NCBI GenBank assembly: GCA_028023455.1
Contig: JAQFVV010000027.1
Coordinates: 5,701,845 to 5,765,844, forward strand
Direction: 5' to 3'
From: Epiperipatus broadwayi
Lineage: Eukaryota; Onychophora; Udeonychophora; Euonychophora; Peripatidae
Length of the DNA stretch: 64,000 bases
In this document: piece by piece, positions 47,081-56,664 of the stretch
Layout of the letters: the number at the start of each line of letters is the position of its first letter
How positions within the stretch are numbered: position 1 is the first letter of the stretch
Program-made: the position numbers and the translations under genes
Notes under the pieces: generated by a model
The model's input: only the letters and a program-made list of their open reading frames with translations
Told to the model about the DNA's origin: nothing
The model's database searches: none

Positions 47081-47182
47081 TTCGCTTGATTTATTTTATT
47101 ACAAAATCATCTATTGCAAGCTTGATAATTTATAGGAAGATCAATAGCCAGAAATTAGACTGAAAATATGGATGTAATATTG

Positions 47183-47220
47183 TCATTAATTACTCAGGCT
47201 CACAATAGATGGCTCTGGAG
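47183..47220 (-). repeat. MITE family F3 copy, inverted
   Basis: ATTAATTACTCAGGCTCACA followed by ATAGATGGCTCTGGAG. Confidence 0.65.
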
Positions 47221-47379
47221 TGAAATAAATGGTGTAACATATTGCTACTTGTATATTCCTTATAACCATTAGCATTAACTAAATTTCCATTAAATAATAA
47301 CAGCTTCATCCACATCATTTATTTCTAATTAACTAAAACAAACAAAAAAAATACTATAATAACTAAAATTCTAAAAGGT

Positions 47380-48135
47380 ACGTACTATGATCTTACATGA
47401 TTAAGTGCCATGATATAATGGCAGACTCTGGAACTCAAGTTCTTATAGATGAGGAGGAAACGGATCTCCAGAATGTGTTGAATAAATTGGAATAAGAATA
47501 TATGGAATGAAGATTAATGTTGAAAAATCAAGCGTTTATAGTTGGAAGAAATTAAAAAAAATACACCTTTTTATTTACGATAATATAGTTAAACAGATGA
47601 ATGTATTTAGATATTTGGATAGATGATTAATTGAGGATGGAAAAGCTGAAAATGAAGTTAAGAAAAAGAAGAGAGAATTAAAAAAAAATTAATTAAATAC
47701 TATGTGTAAAGTATTTTATTATACAGTTGTGAAATGTGGACAGTGAGTAAAAGACTTAGGAGCAAATTAGAAGCTTTTGAGATGTAGTCATGGAGAAGAA
47801 TAGAAAAAAATAGTTGGATGAATTAAAATGAGGAAGTATCGGAAAGAGTAAACGAAAAAAGAAAGATTGATTGAGGAAATTAGAGAAAGATAAATTTAAT
47901 TGACCACATACTAAAAAGACAATAGTTTAATGATGGATATTTTGAAGGGAATGGTGAATTGAAATGAGAAGAAAGAACAGGGAAGATTGGCATTGCTGGA
48001 TGATATAAGAGATGGAAAGAGACATGGGGAATTGAAGAATCTGAGCAGTGAACAGAATGGAGAAATGGATGGATTAGCTGTGTGACTGCTCTCTGAACCT
48101 ATCCTTGTGACAGAGCACTATTGATTGAATGGTAT
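47380..48135 (+). pseudogene. LINE reverse-transcriptase relic, catalytic motif region to 3' end
   Basis: Reads a decayed Y-A-D-D region (D-M-I-M-A-D-S-G-T), then L-Q-N-V-L-N-K-L-E, then Y-S-C-E-M-W-T-V-S-K-R-L and A-F-E-M-(stop)-S-W-R-R-I. Same family as 36480-36920, about twice as long. Confidence 0.8.
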
Positions 48136-48491
48136 GTGTCTAAACACTCAATTTTAATTGTATTCAATTTTAAAATTGAATAATTTTATATGTTACATGC
48201 GCAATTTGTATTTTTAAACTTTAAATTGAACACAGCTCAATATATATATAAATAAAGGGAGTAAATCACCCTCTCCCAGACTATGACTTAAAAGATTTGT
48301 ATTTTTATATTTGTATGATTAATACATTATTTTTGAAAAATATTTCTTTTAAAACACTATTATATTTATCATTAAACTATTTTATGTGTTAACAAATACA
48401 CAATAAATTACATCTATACTATAATATTTAAATTATCTAAAAATTTTGTTTTTTTCCTAATTTATTTTCACTATTTAGAGAAAAAAAAAGG

Positions 48492-48638
48492 AAAAAAATA
48501 CAAGTATTTAGTCAAACGTTGTTAGCCGAGAGGTCAGCGCAGCTATCTTGCAAGCAAGTAGTTGGTTGCAGACGGTTGTTGGTTCGCCTCCCGTCAGATG
48601 CTATGACATATGAAAAAAAAAAAAAATACAAGTATTTA
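48492..48638 (+). mobile_element. tRNA-derived SINE with target-site duplication
   Basis: The body is about 48511-48620. The A-box TAGCCGAGAGG fits the consensus and the B-box GGTTCGCCTCC is close to it. The tail GATGCTATGACATATG is followed by an A run. The flanks AAAAATACAAGTATTTA on both sides (48494-48510 and 48622-48638) show a 17-bp duplication. The head and the TGACATAT tail match the SINE at 11437. Confidence 0.88.
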
Positions 48639-48639
48639 A

Positions 48640-49370
48640 ATTTTATTTTGTCTACTGCTCCCTCTATATTTGTTTTCTATAAACAGATGTGTAATATTTT
48701 TTAGAAAAAAAAACCCAATACACTACAAGAGGAAAAAAAAAATCTATTTTCTCATTTCATATTACAATAAAAATATACTTTTTTTGAGATATTTCTTATG
48801 AACCTTAATTAATTAATTACAAGCATGCAAAAAAAAATGTTTAGGGTTGAATTTTAAATATTTTTATTTAACTTAGAAATTACGTTTGTTTGTTTATCAG
48901 AGTTAAATCTTGTAACAAAATTTTAACATTTTTCCATTGAATGAATTTCCAATTTTCTACACTTAAGCGTCAATGTTAATGCAATGTGCCACTGAAATAT
49001 TTAGGAATTGTCCAGTCTGGCAATGTTGGCAGGCCAAAATTTTGAAACCTGTAATGGCAGTTCAACAAGTAAATGGCAGTAAGTTTTTTTAAAACACACT
49101 AAAATTAAAATACTCACTACAAGGTCTATACATTTAATTAAAATAGAAAGAAAATCAAATGCAAAACATTGCCTACATGAACAAAAAAAAAATCCGTAAA
49201 CAATTTTTAATGTACGTGAATTACATTTCAAAAACTAAAAATATGACGGACATCGTTTACATTCTTAATATTTAAATTAGTTATAAAAAATCTGTTGTAA
49301 AATATCCCATAACTAAAAAGCAAAAAATAATATTTTATAACATTTTACCTGTCAAGTTAAAAACTTCAAA
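48640..49370. other. AT-rich intron sequence
   Basis: Nothing recognised. The frame at 49001-49231 has no domain. Confidence 0.5.
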
Positions 49371-49371
49371 T

Positions 49372-49465
49372 TCAAATCAATCTAAGATTATGAACTCAAG
49401 CCAATCTGCTTGAACAGTTATATATATCTGAATCCAGTTCAATAATTATATTTCAGTATTTTTAG
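49372..49465 (+). repeat. Interspersed repeat R4 copy
   Basis: Contains CTGCTTGAACAGTTATATA and TCTGAATCCAGTTCAATA, related to 4530-4640. Confidence 0.55.
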
Positions 49466-49530
49466 TTTCAAATTGGTCTGGAGATGGGAATTTAAAGCTA
49501 ATGATAGGGACTTTATGAGCAATTGGAAAT

Positions 49531-49563
49531 CACTAATTACTCAAGCTTATGTTAGATGGCGGT
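49531..49563 (-). repeat. MITE family F3 copy, inverted
   Basis: CACTAATTACTCAAGCTTAT followed by GTTAGATGGC. Confidence 0.55.
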
Positions 49564-49841
49564 AGAATGAAGAGCTGCTCTTGTCTTAGCAGTAATAACT
49601 TCTTATATAGAGAGAGCAAGTATACATGCATCATAATAAAGAAATTAATTAGTTTCTTTATTAGTATTTAATTTTTATAATCTAAAGAAAACTAATTGAA
49701 TGATTAGTAGCTCGAAAGCTGTATGATATAAGTAACAGACTGAACCTTGATTCAGGAGCCTTTAGCTCTCACATCTGCCTGTGTACTTCTGAGCTAAAAC
49801 ACATAAAACGTTACAACTATTCAAAAAAATCTACAACTTAC

Positions 49842-50084
49842 CGATTGGATATCCAAGAGCAAAATCATTACTTTGGGTTGTAAAAATGGCAAATAACCCA
49901 GCATTTCCAAAATTAATAGGCCGACCAACAAGAAGTGTTAATAATATTACAGTTATAAAAAGAATTGACTTGGCAATTAAGATGCAAGACAAGAATGTCC
50001 AGTTAACAGTCTTGAAATCCAGTTCGATCATACTCTTTAAGACCAAAGCGGGAAGAGCGAAATCGGACACAAAGATGCCAATAC
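49842..50084 (-). CDS. GPR155: GPR155 exon: transporter-domain helices 2-4
   Basis: Encodes residues 54-133 with split codons at both ends (G53 entering, V134 leaving). It reads G-I-F-V-S-D-F-A-L-P-A-L, then a hydrophobic helix starting W-T-F-L-S-C-I-L-I-A-K, then the family signature FTTQSNDFALGYPIG. The human protein has nearly the same signature (FATQSNDFALGYPI). Acceptor TTTTAG/GT and strong donor CG/GTAAGT. The intron to the previous exon is 4985 bp. The N-D-F-A-L-G-Y-P stretch is typical of the PIN/auxin-carrier fold and makes the assignment secure. Confidence 0.96.
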
Positions 50085-50579
50085 CTAAAACAGATATATA
50101 TGTATAGATTATACTTATACACATTCATGCATACAAACAAAATAATTTTATTATGGGGATTAATATTTTTTAAAAGTAAAATATCATATAGCATAACTAT
50201 ATGATCTAGCATGTTTTTAGTTTAATTATACCATGTTCAGGACAATTAATTTCATAAAAATAATAAAAGGATCAATTGCTTGGCAGGTCATGTGACATTT
50301 GGGCACCAACATGTCAGGTTAAACATAGCAATTCCACTCAATTAACTAACCCCCCCCCCACACACACACACACATTTTTGCTAACTGGGGATTGCTTGAT
50401 CCTGAAGTTTTTCTTTCTCAAACCTGTTTCTATTGCTCTTACCATTGGACTTAACTATTAAAATCCAAGTAAACAATTAGGTAAAAGTTATATCTTTATT
50501 TATAAATAATTTTTATTCAGGTCATATACTGAAATACAATGTTAGAATTTGTGTTACATTATTTAATTATAATTTATGT

Positions 50580-51310
50580 TTGAAGTTAGAATAGTTTAGA
50601 AGAGGATTGGGTTGTTATTGTTGAGATTGATAGAATGATGCATCCCGTTGCTGGAGAATTTGGAAGAGTTTCCACTTTCATCAAAGAGGAACTTAGAGGA
50701 GAGGGTTTTATCCCTTTCTTTGATTTTTTTAGTTGATTGGATAAAGAAATGTTCTTTGCTCAAATGAATGTTTTTTACATTTTTTTGAATCTCACAAGCC
50801 AGGTATGTGAGGAAAATTGATAGTTTTATGGTAGGGATGTCTCTTCCACGTATGCAGTCCTTTAGTGAGATGATCTGGTAGAAGTCGATCTTGGTGTATT
50901 ATCATATTTATGTTTCCTAGTCCATTGCATGTATGGATTATATGCTCATATCATGCCTCTGACAATTAGGGCATATTGGGTTAACCTTGCTAATTGGGCG
51001 TTTTACATGAAGAAACCAGTTGGTAGGCATGGCATCCAGGTTTATTTTAATGAGAAAATCAAGATACTTCGGCTTGAGAGCCCAGTATTTGAATAGGGTG
51101 GTAATCCTGTAGTTTGTGATACCTAATTTTGGCTTTGGAACATTGGGTTTGGGATTTATCAATTGTTGAGCACCCCAAATTTTAATTTTGTTTTTGAAGA
51201 AATCTTTGGAAATGTTGGTGTGTTGTCTAAGGCTGTGAGCTTTTCGTTCAGCCAGCATTTTTTCCATGTGGGAGGTATACAGATAAAATAAACATTCAAT
51301 TAGGTGCACA
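50580..51310 (-). pseudogene. LINE C-terminal relic with zinc-knuckle
   Basis: The minus-strand frame 51309-50938 reads M-L-A-E-R-K-A-H-S-L, then N-Y-R-I-T-T-L-F-K-Y-W, then KINLDAMPTNWFLHVKRP, then C-P-N-C-Q-R-H-D. A lone C-x2-C-x2-H motif after a P-T-N-W-F helix resembles the zinc-binding C-terminus of some non-LTR reverse transcriptases. Below 50938 the frame continues past a stop with G-L-G-N-I-N-M-I-I-H. It appears to be a different LINE family from the others in the window. Confidence 0.6.
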
Positions 51311-51319
51311 TTTGATTTG

Positions 51320-51835
51320 GGTGGTCTAACATTCTAACTTAATTGTCACTTTAAAATTTTTAAACACCCTGCTACTGGAAACTAAGACAAGATTAATAAA
51401 AGATGCAGGACATGAACATTTTTCTTCTATAGTATTCAGAAACAAGACATTAAACAAGATATACAAACTGGTTTATCTAATCAACTTGCAGCATGGTGAG
51501 TACAATCAGATAAGGTGTTTTAGCCACAAAAATTCTTTGATTGAAGGTCAATCATCGTCTTTCATTAATCTTTGCATAACATAATTCCTTATTTGTTATT
51601 AGATTATTAATAGGCCAACCTTTTTTGCTATAACGTTATTTTATTAATTAATAGCATCAGATTTCTTTAAAAAAACATGCTGATATATATATGAAGTAAA
51701 CCCAGTGCTTATCTTTTGATCGTGCTGTTTGAAATTCAGACTTTATATTTACTCACAAGATGTCGTTGCTAGAAAAACCATACCGTTTGGGAGAGTCATT
51801 GACATTTTATATATATATAAGCTGCAACTATTGAT
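51320..51835. other. AT-rich intron sequence
   Basis: Nothing recognised. Confidence 0.5.
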
Positions 51836-51838
51836 ATA

Positions 51839-53012
51839 CACCTGGGTCTCTTTTTACGTGGACTTATTTAACATGATTTTGAAGTTACGCGATTCGTGTT
51901 TCACCGGAAATCGACCTCCGATAATGCGCTATTACTTTAAATAATAAATTTCGCGCACTTACGTTATATTGAAAGTAATAGCACATTATTGCAATTCGAC
52001 TTTCATCTTAGTAATGTCAATATTTTCAGTGCTTTATAATAGTAAGATTTTATGCAATAATGAAATTAAAACCATAATTTCCACATTTTATGTATACACA
52101 CATTAAATTTTACAAGATTATAATGTAAATTTGTTCAAACATTGTGCGTGTTAATTTTGCATTTTAAATCACATTCTGTTTTTGCTTTTTAAAAAAGAAC
52201 GTAATCAATTATTAATCATTTAGTGTCCACAAGTTGATTTTTAAAAGGTCAGTAATAGCAAATTAAAATCTGATTTTTAATTGTAATTAACAATTTAAAA
52301 ATTACTTATGGGCGACTTGAAATGAATGTGATGTAAAACGAAATTTGATTTTTAAACGGAATTGAAAATGAAAGACAAAAATATGAATTTAATTTTTAGT
52401 TGTTAGTTTTAATTAAATTTTTCCCAGCAGTGGTGAATAAATGTCTTTTTATTATCATAAGTCTAAGTTCATAAACAATTAATAAAATCATCATCGTCGT
52501 CAACAGAAAACCATTAACACAACATGAGAGTAAACTTGGCGCTAGTTGTATTTCCTCTTGTGAGAATAATTGCTGAGATATTCTTGACTTCGTTTAAAGA
52601 GAAGCCAAATACATCACATCTCATCACATGAGAATCTGATTTTTTACTAGTTTGCAAATGAACGTGTTTTTGGGCAAATAGCGATAATAATTAAAACATG
52701 TATAAAAAAAATGTAAATTACTGTACTGTAAATTATGCATAAAAATATATTATTTTGAATAAAATTAAATATTATAGTTAAAAAAAGTTTGTCTTGTATC
52801 AATTTTTTTCAAATTTGAAATTCTTTATTAGTCATATTTTATTTCCTTATTTTTTTGTTGCGCAAATTTTAAAGTAATTTTACATTGGTGCTTTGCTTTT
52901 ACGCGAAATTTGAAAAATCACAGACCACATCCCCCCCTTTTCAACGTAAGTTACTTCTATTTTTGCGCGATTTCGTTTGCGCGTGTTTATCGCATAAAAC
53001 GAGACCCAGGTG
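51839..53012. mobile_element. TIR DNA element, 1174 bp, non-coding
   Basis: Begins CACCTGGGTCTCTTTTTACG and ends with the inverse of CACCTGGGTCTCGTTTTATG. Both ends abut TA-rich flanks (GATATA and TATATA), consistent with a TA target duplication. The subterminal regions hold CG-rich words (TTTCGCGCAC, TTTTGCGCGATTTCG) unlike the rest of the window. No transposase frame was seen. Confidence 0.75.
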
Positions 53013-53286
53013 TATATATATATATCAACTTTAATGCATTCTGTTGCATATATAGGCTTTAAGATCCATAACCGCTATCCAAAATAAAATAACATACCAG
53101 TTTACTTATATTATAGATGCATTTCAGCTAAATGACCTTGATGGGTGCCTAGTTTTGGATATCTAACAATTATTTTACATATAAATATTCTTAAGCAATT
53201 TGCTTGTTTTCGAAGTGTGAGCATATTAACACATACTCAAATATACATATTTAAATAGATAATACAATATAAAGCGTACTCTATGC

Positions 53287-53782
53287 CAGAAGTGGGCAAT
53301 TGTTTTGCCTCAGGGACTGCAGAGGTTGGCGGAGGGCCGCATTGGGCGTCACTTTGTGGAAGTGAAGGTTAGCCGAGGGCCGCTCCCCTTTTTTCATGAC
53401 ACAATAAATACACTACTTTATTTCCTGTATTACCAAAGAAATATTTGTTTCTCCATTCTTCATTAAACACACAACATTCATCACCGATTTTACATTTTTT
53501 CAGAGGGTTCATGGTTTCACTAAAGTTGGAAATGTATACATTTGCTAATCCAAAGACAAAATTAAAATTAACGAGAACAACTGGAAAAGCACTGCAAATC
53601 GTATCTACACTGCACATGTTATATTGACATGGCCATCCTAGTGCAAAATACGAGACAACTCTTCGGTCATGCACGGGTAGGAAATCTTAGTTCAAGGCGA
53701 ATTTTTCCGATTGCCTTGGCGAGCCAAATAAAAACTCTTGGCGGGCTGCATATGGCCCTCAGGCCGCTGTTTGCTACCCCTG
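53287..53782 (-). mobile_element. hAT deletion derivative with 8-bp target duplication
   Basis: Ends CAGAAGTGGGCAA and, inverted, CAGGGGTAGCAAA. Flanks CTCTATGC (53279-53286) and TTCTATGC (53783-53790) agree at 7 of 8 positions. Subterminal words such as GAGGGCCGC and GGCGGGCTGCATATGGCCCT are typical of hAT/Charlie-like elements. Confidence 0.85.
53369..53512 (-). pseudogene. N-terminus of a ZBED/GTF2IRD2-like hAT transposase
   Basis: Within the hAT element, the ATG at 53512 opens M-N-P-L-K-K-C-K-I-G-D-E, then V-F-N-E-E-W-R-N-K-Y-F-F, then V-V-Y-L-L-C-H-E-K, and stops at 53369. The F-N-x-x-W-x-x-x-Y-F-F and L-C-x-E words match the BED-like N-terminus of hAT transposases such as those related to GTF2IRD2 and ZBED5. 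The rest of the transposase is deleted. The C of the first zinc pair appears altered. Confidence 0.7.
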
Positions 53783-53794
53783 TTCTATGCAATA

Positions 53795-54535
53795 CAGATG
53801 CATTGTGGTCATTATTTAAAACCTTACCCAAATTGATGATTATTACCCCAACTCAAAATTAATAATAAACAATGATTCATTAATAAGTGTAGAAGTTCTA
53901 ATTAACAGCAACGACAATACTCTACAAATGAATTTTCCGATGACTATACAAACCAATATGTGAACCACAAATACATCCACGTATAAAACAAGCTGGTCCA
54001 TTTTTCTGCTCGCTTGATGTTTTACAAACTTTTCCTGATAAAATATTACACACCATGTCTAATTGTGGCTCTCCAATATAATTTATTCTCTACCATATCT
54101 TCTGAAAAAAAAACAATTGACTACATTTCTTAGAATGTCTTTGAGACAATCCTTAAGATGGGTCTACCTCTTCCACAAAAACCATGCCTAGGTTCACTAT
54201 TAACACCCTTTTAGAAAGTCTTGCAAGGTTCGTTCATTTTATTTACCTCTAAATTGAATATGGTTTGATATTTTACATTGGATAGTATTAGCGATCTTAA
54301 CGCTTATATGTGTATTAGAGTAAGATGAAATTGGGCTATTGTTTTTCTGTTATAATAAAATGACAGCATCTCAAAATGGTAGCTAGCAGAATATTGAAAA
54401 AATCATCTAATGCCATGGCAAATTTGAGTCAAAATGCATACTTGTTTGTGAATATGTTGCTAGAAGAGATGATAACAGATAAAGATCTGAAGTCTTAGAC
54501 AAGACCTAGAAAGTGACTGTGTGATATGGGTAGAA
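53795..54535. other. AT-rich intron sequence
   Basis: Nothing recognised. Confidence 0.5.
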
Positions 54536-54539
54536 AAAA

Positions 54540-54686
54540 GGCAAAATTCTCCATACAGTAGTTCCACTCAATGCAAGCCAGAAGGCATCCATTGATTATT
54601 GTGGCTTGCACTGAATGGCACTACTTTATGGAGAGTTTTGCCTATTTTAACAGCTTGAGCAAACAAAAGAAATGGTGATCATGTGA
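54540..54686. mobile_element. Foldback MITE F1, compact palindrome
   Basis: GGCAAAATTCTCCATACAGT at the left mirrors ATGGAGAGTTTTGCC at the right, with TCAATGCAAGCCA against TGGCTTGCACTGA. It ends AAATGGTGATCATGTGATG. Confidence 0.8.
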
Positions 54687-54689
54687 TGT

Positions 54690-55069
54690 GAGATGGGTAG
54701 GTGAAATGAGAACATTCGTAAATATGATGTGGAGAAGAGAAGCTATGAATCAGAAAAATTAAATTAAATTTCAAGATTTTCATTCTGCAATGGATGATAA
54801 TGGTTGAAACCAAATATTTTGTATCGTTGCAAAATAATAAGTATAATTAAAAAAAAACAACTATAAAAATCATCTAAAATAATATACATTTAAAATTCAT
54901 TATTGCTAATTAGAACAATAAAAAAATTTTTTTTTTTCTTATATAATTAAAAAGATTATGATATTCATACTATTACAGATTCTGACCCAAATCTTTATAT
55001 CATGGGGCCTTAAGCATTACTTAACTAAGTTTAAAAATAATTACATCTCTGAAACAGATTATTGATTAC
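54690..55069. other. AT-rich intron sequence
   Basis: Nothing recognised. Confidence 0.5.
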
Positions 55070-55226
55070 CTTTTGATTCAGTTGTTGAAATGATATTAGT
55101 CCGGCCCGCGATGTAACCAAACAATATGATGGCAAAGCATTCAACAATCGCAGGATAAAGGTTGGCAAAAATATCAGAGTCATTTCCAGTTGTGTTAGAA
55201 ACGACAGAAGAAAGAAGAAATGCGAC
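55070..55226 (-). CDS. GPR155: GPR155 exon: lumenal N-terminus and first transmembrane helix
   Basis: Encodes residues 1-52 of the partial product plus one base. It begins V-A-F-L-L-S-S and carries two N-glycosylation sequons (N-T-T and N-D-S), then helix 1, YPAIVECFAIILFGYIAGR. The acceptor follows a T-rich tract ending TTCTAG, and that TAG is an in-frame stop directly before the exon, so a phase-0 upstream exon with the ATG must exist. The donor is AAAG/GTAATC. In human GPR155 the cholesterol contacts in this helix are reported as F43, P44 and Y57. Here P and Y are present with the same 13-residue spacing and F is replaced by Y. The longer open frame at 55031-55348 reads the same DNA in a wrong frame. 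Confidence 0.93.
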
Positions 55227-55624
55227 CTAGAACAAAATAAAAATGTAATATTACTATTGCATACATACCACAGATATAATAACATGCCATATATTCTATT
55301 TAAAATTTCAGTAATTAAATCAATAATATTTAATCCAACAGAGGTCAATGCAACATTATTTTGTCATCCAATAAATCATTTTTTGAAGAAAATAAATCAA
55401 TCAATTTCTCCATAATATAATAATCAATTTAACAACAAGTTAGCCATTTACCATTAAAGCAACAGGTAAAATCTTTGGATAGGAAATCTGTTACTCAATC
55501 TCAAACTCATGGAATATAAAAAAAAATAAAATGAAATTGCAAAAAAAAATTGTCACGTTAAAAACCAATTCAACATCATGATATCCATTTAGACAACACT
55601 GTTTGGCAACAACTTTTCTCACTA

Positions 55625-56090
55625 TATATAAGCCACCTAGTACCCAAGTTTTAGTTATTAATGAATGATAGTAGTACTTATTAAAAATTCCTATCCAGTG
55701 CTATTTTATCCAATATCTCTAGACCAATTCCTATCTTTTCCTTTTTACCAATGAAGACATTTGCATCTTGGAATAGTGCATTTGGACTTTTTGGTTAGTT
55801 CCTTTAGCAGCCTCTTTTATTTCTTTGTTTTATTAACAAGCTATTGGCCTAAAATTAAAAACATTAATGTTTTCACTTCAAGTTACAGGCTTGTATAATC
55901 ATAGAGATCTGAACTCATTTATATATTACAGTCTCATTTTTTAACAACAGTAGGCATTTCTATTCTCTGAGTGGAATTTGAAGCTTCTTATTGATGAAAG
56001 TCAAAAGCTAGAAACTAATCTAGGGATACTGGATAGGACAACACTAAATAAGGATTTATCAAGGACTAACTATGTGGCATAAATATGGTA
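55625..56090. mobile_element. Foldback element F2/R4 composite
   Basis: An F2-like left part (55625-55790), an R4 copy (55860-55955) and an F2-like inverted part (55975-56090) with CTAGAAACTAATCTAGGGAT. This resembles the arrangement at 34994-35660. Confidence 0.55.
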
Positions 56091-56464
56091 AAAAAAAAAT
56101 TGTTTAAATATTACAAGTAGACACGATGTTACATGTGTGAACAGCAAGTATAGACATTGATTTGACATCACTTAGTATCAATAGGCTCATTTATTTGATC
56201 ACCCCGCCCTTTCATAATAAAGTTACTAGACCTGTCAAAAAGATAAGCAAGATTTGGTGCCATAAAAATCTGATTTGGAAAAAGTATGAACTCTGAATCT
56301 TCCTAAGTGAATGTATTTAGTTTGATATATTATTATGAAGCTGTGCAGATATATACAAATATATATGTGCTGGCTTAGCTGAGACCCTAAGTCCAACCAC
56401 AGTGAATGTATGCTTCTTTCTTAAGATAAATTATCATCTGCAGAAATAGTTACATAAGTTAAAG

Positions 56465-56660
56465 AAAAAACCTTCAACAGATACACCTTAAACATGCTTA
56501 TGTGACAGCCAATCAGATGTATAATGACATCACATGGATCTCTCAATTCTCAAACACAAGTCAGAATTAGAAGAAAAAGATGGGACCCACCTTCTTCTAT
56601 GCCTAAATTTGAAGGTTTTAGCTTTCACGTTATTACAATGTTATCTATTTGTGCTTAATA
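56465..56660. mobile_element. Foldback MITE, related to 25683-26057
   Basis: Shares GTGACAGCCAATCAGATG, GATGGGACCCA and TTTTAGCTTTCACGTTATTA with the element at 25.7 kb. It is more diverged and has a shortened right arm. Confidence 0.75.
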
Positions 56661-56664
56661 AATT

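Larger units (their letters stand above)
5535..55226 (-). other. GPR155: GPR155/LYCHOS gene, partial (12 exons, both coding ends missing)
   Basis: This is the span of the recognised coding exons. The spliced product so far is about 721 residues, against about 870 in the human protein as I recall it. Order of domains: lumenal N-terminus, PIN/auxin-carrier-like helical domain (residues about 20-370), GPCR-like helices (about 376-525 and 653-721), with a long polar loop in between (about 526-652). Every junction has AG before and GT after the exon, and phases agree throughout (1,1,2,0,0,0,2,0,1,0,0). The vertebrate protein sits in the lysosomal membrane, binds cholesterol and sequesters GATOR1 to permit mTORC1 activation. 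Here that role is inferred from orthology. Introns range from 263 to 7168 bp and are full of transposable elements. Missing are the first exon with the start codon and the exons for the C-terminal DEP domain. Confidence 0.95.

Noticed and set aside
55031-55348. 105-codon minus-strand frame as the GPR155 first exon
   Set aside because: It reads the exon in the wrong frame. The family-matching frame begins after the acceptor at 55226.
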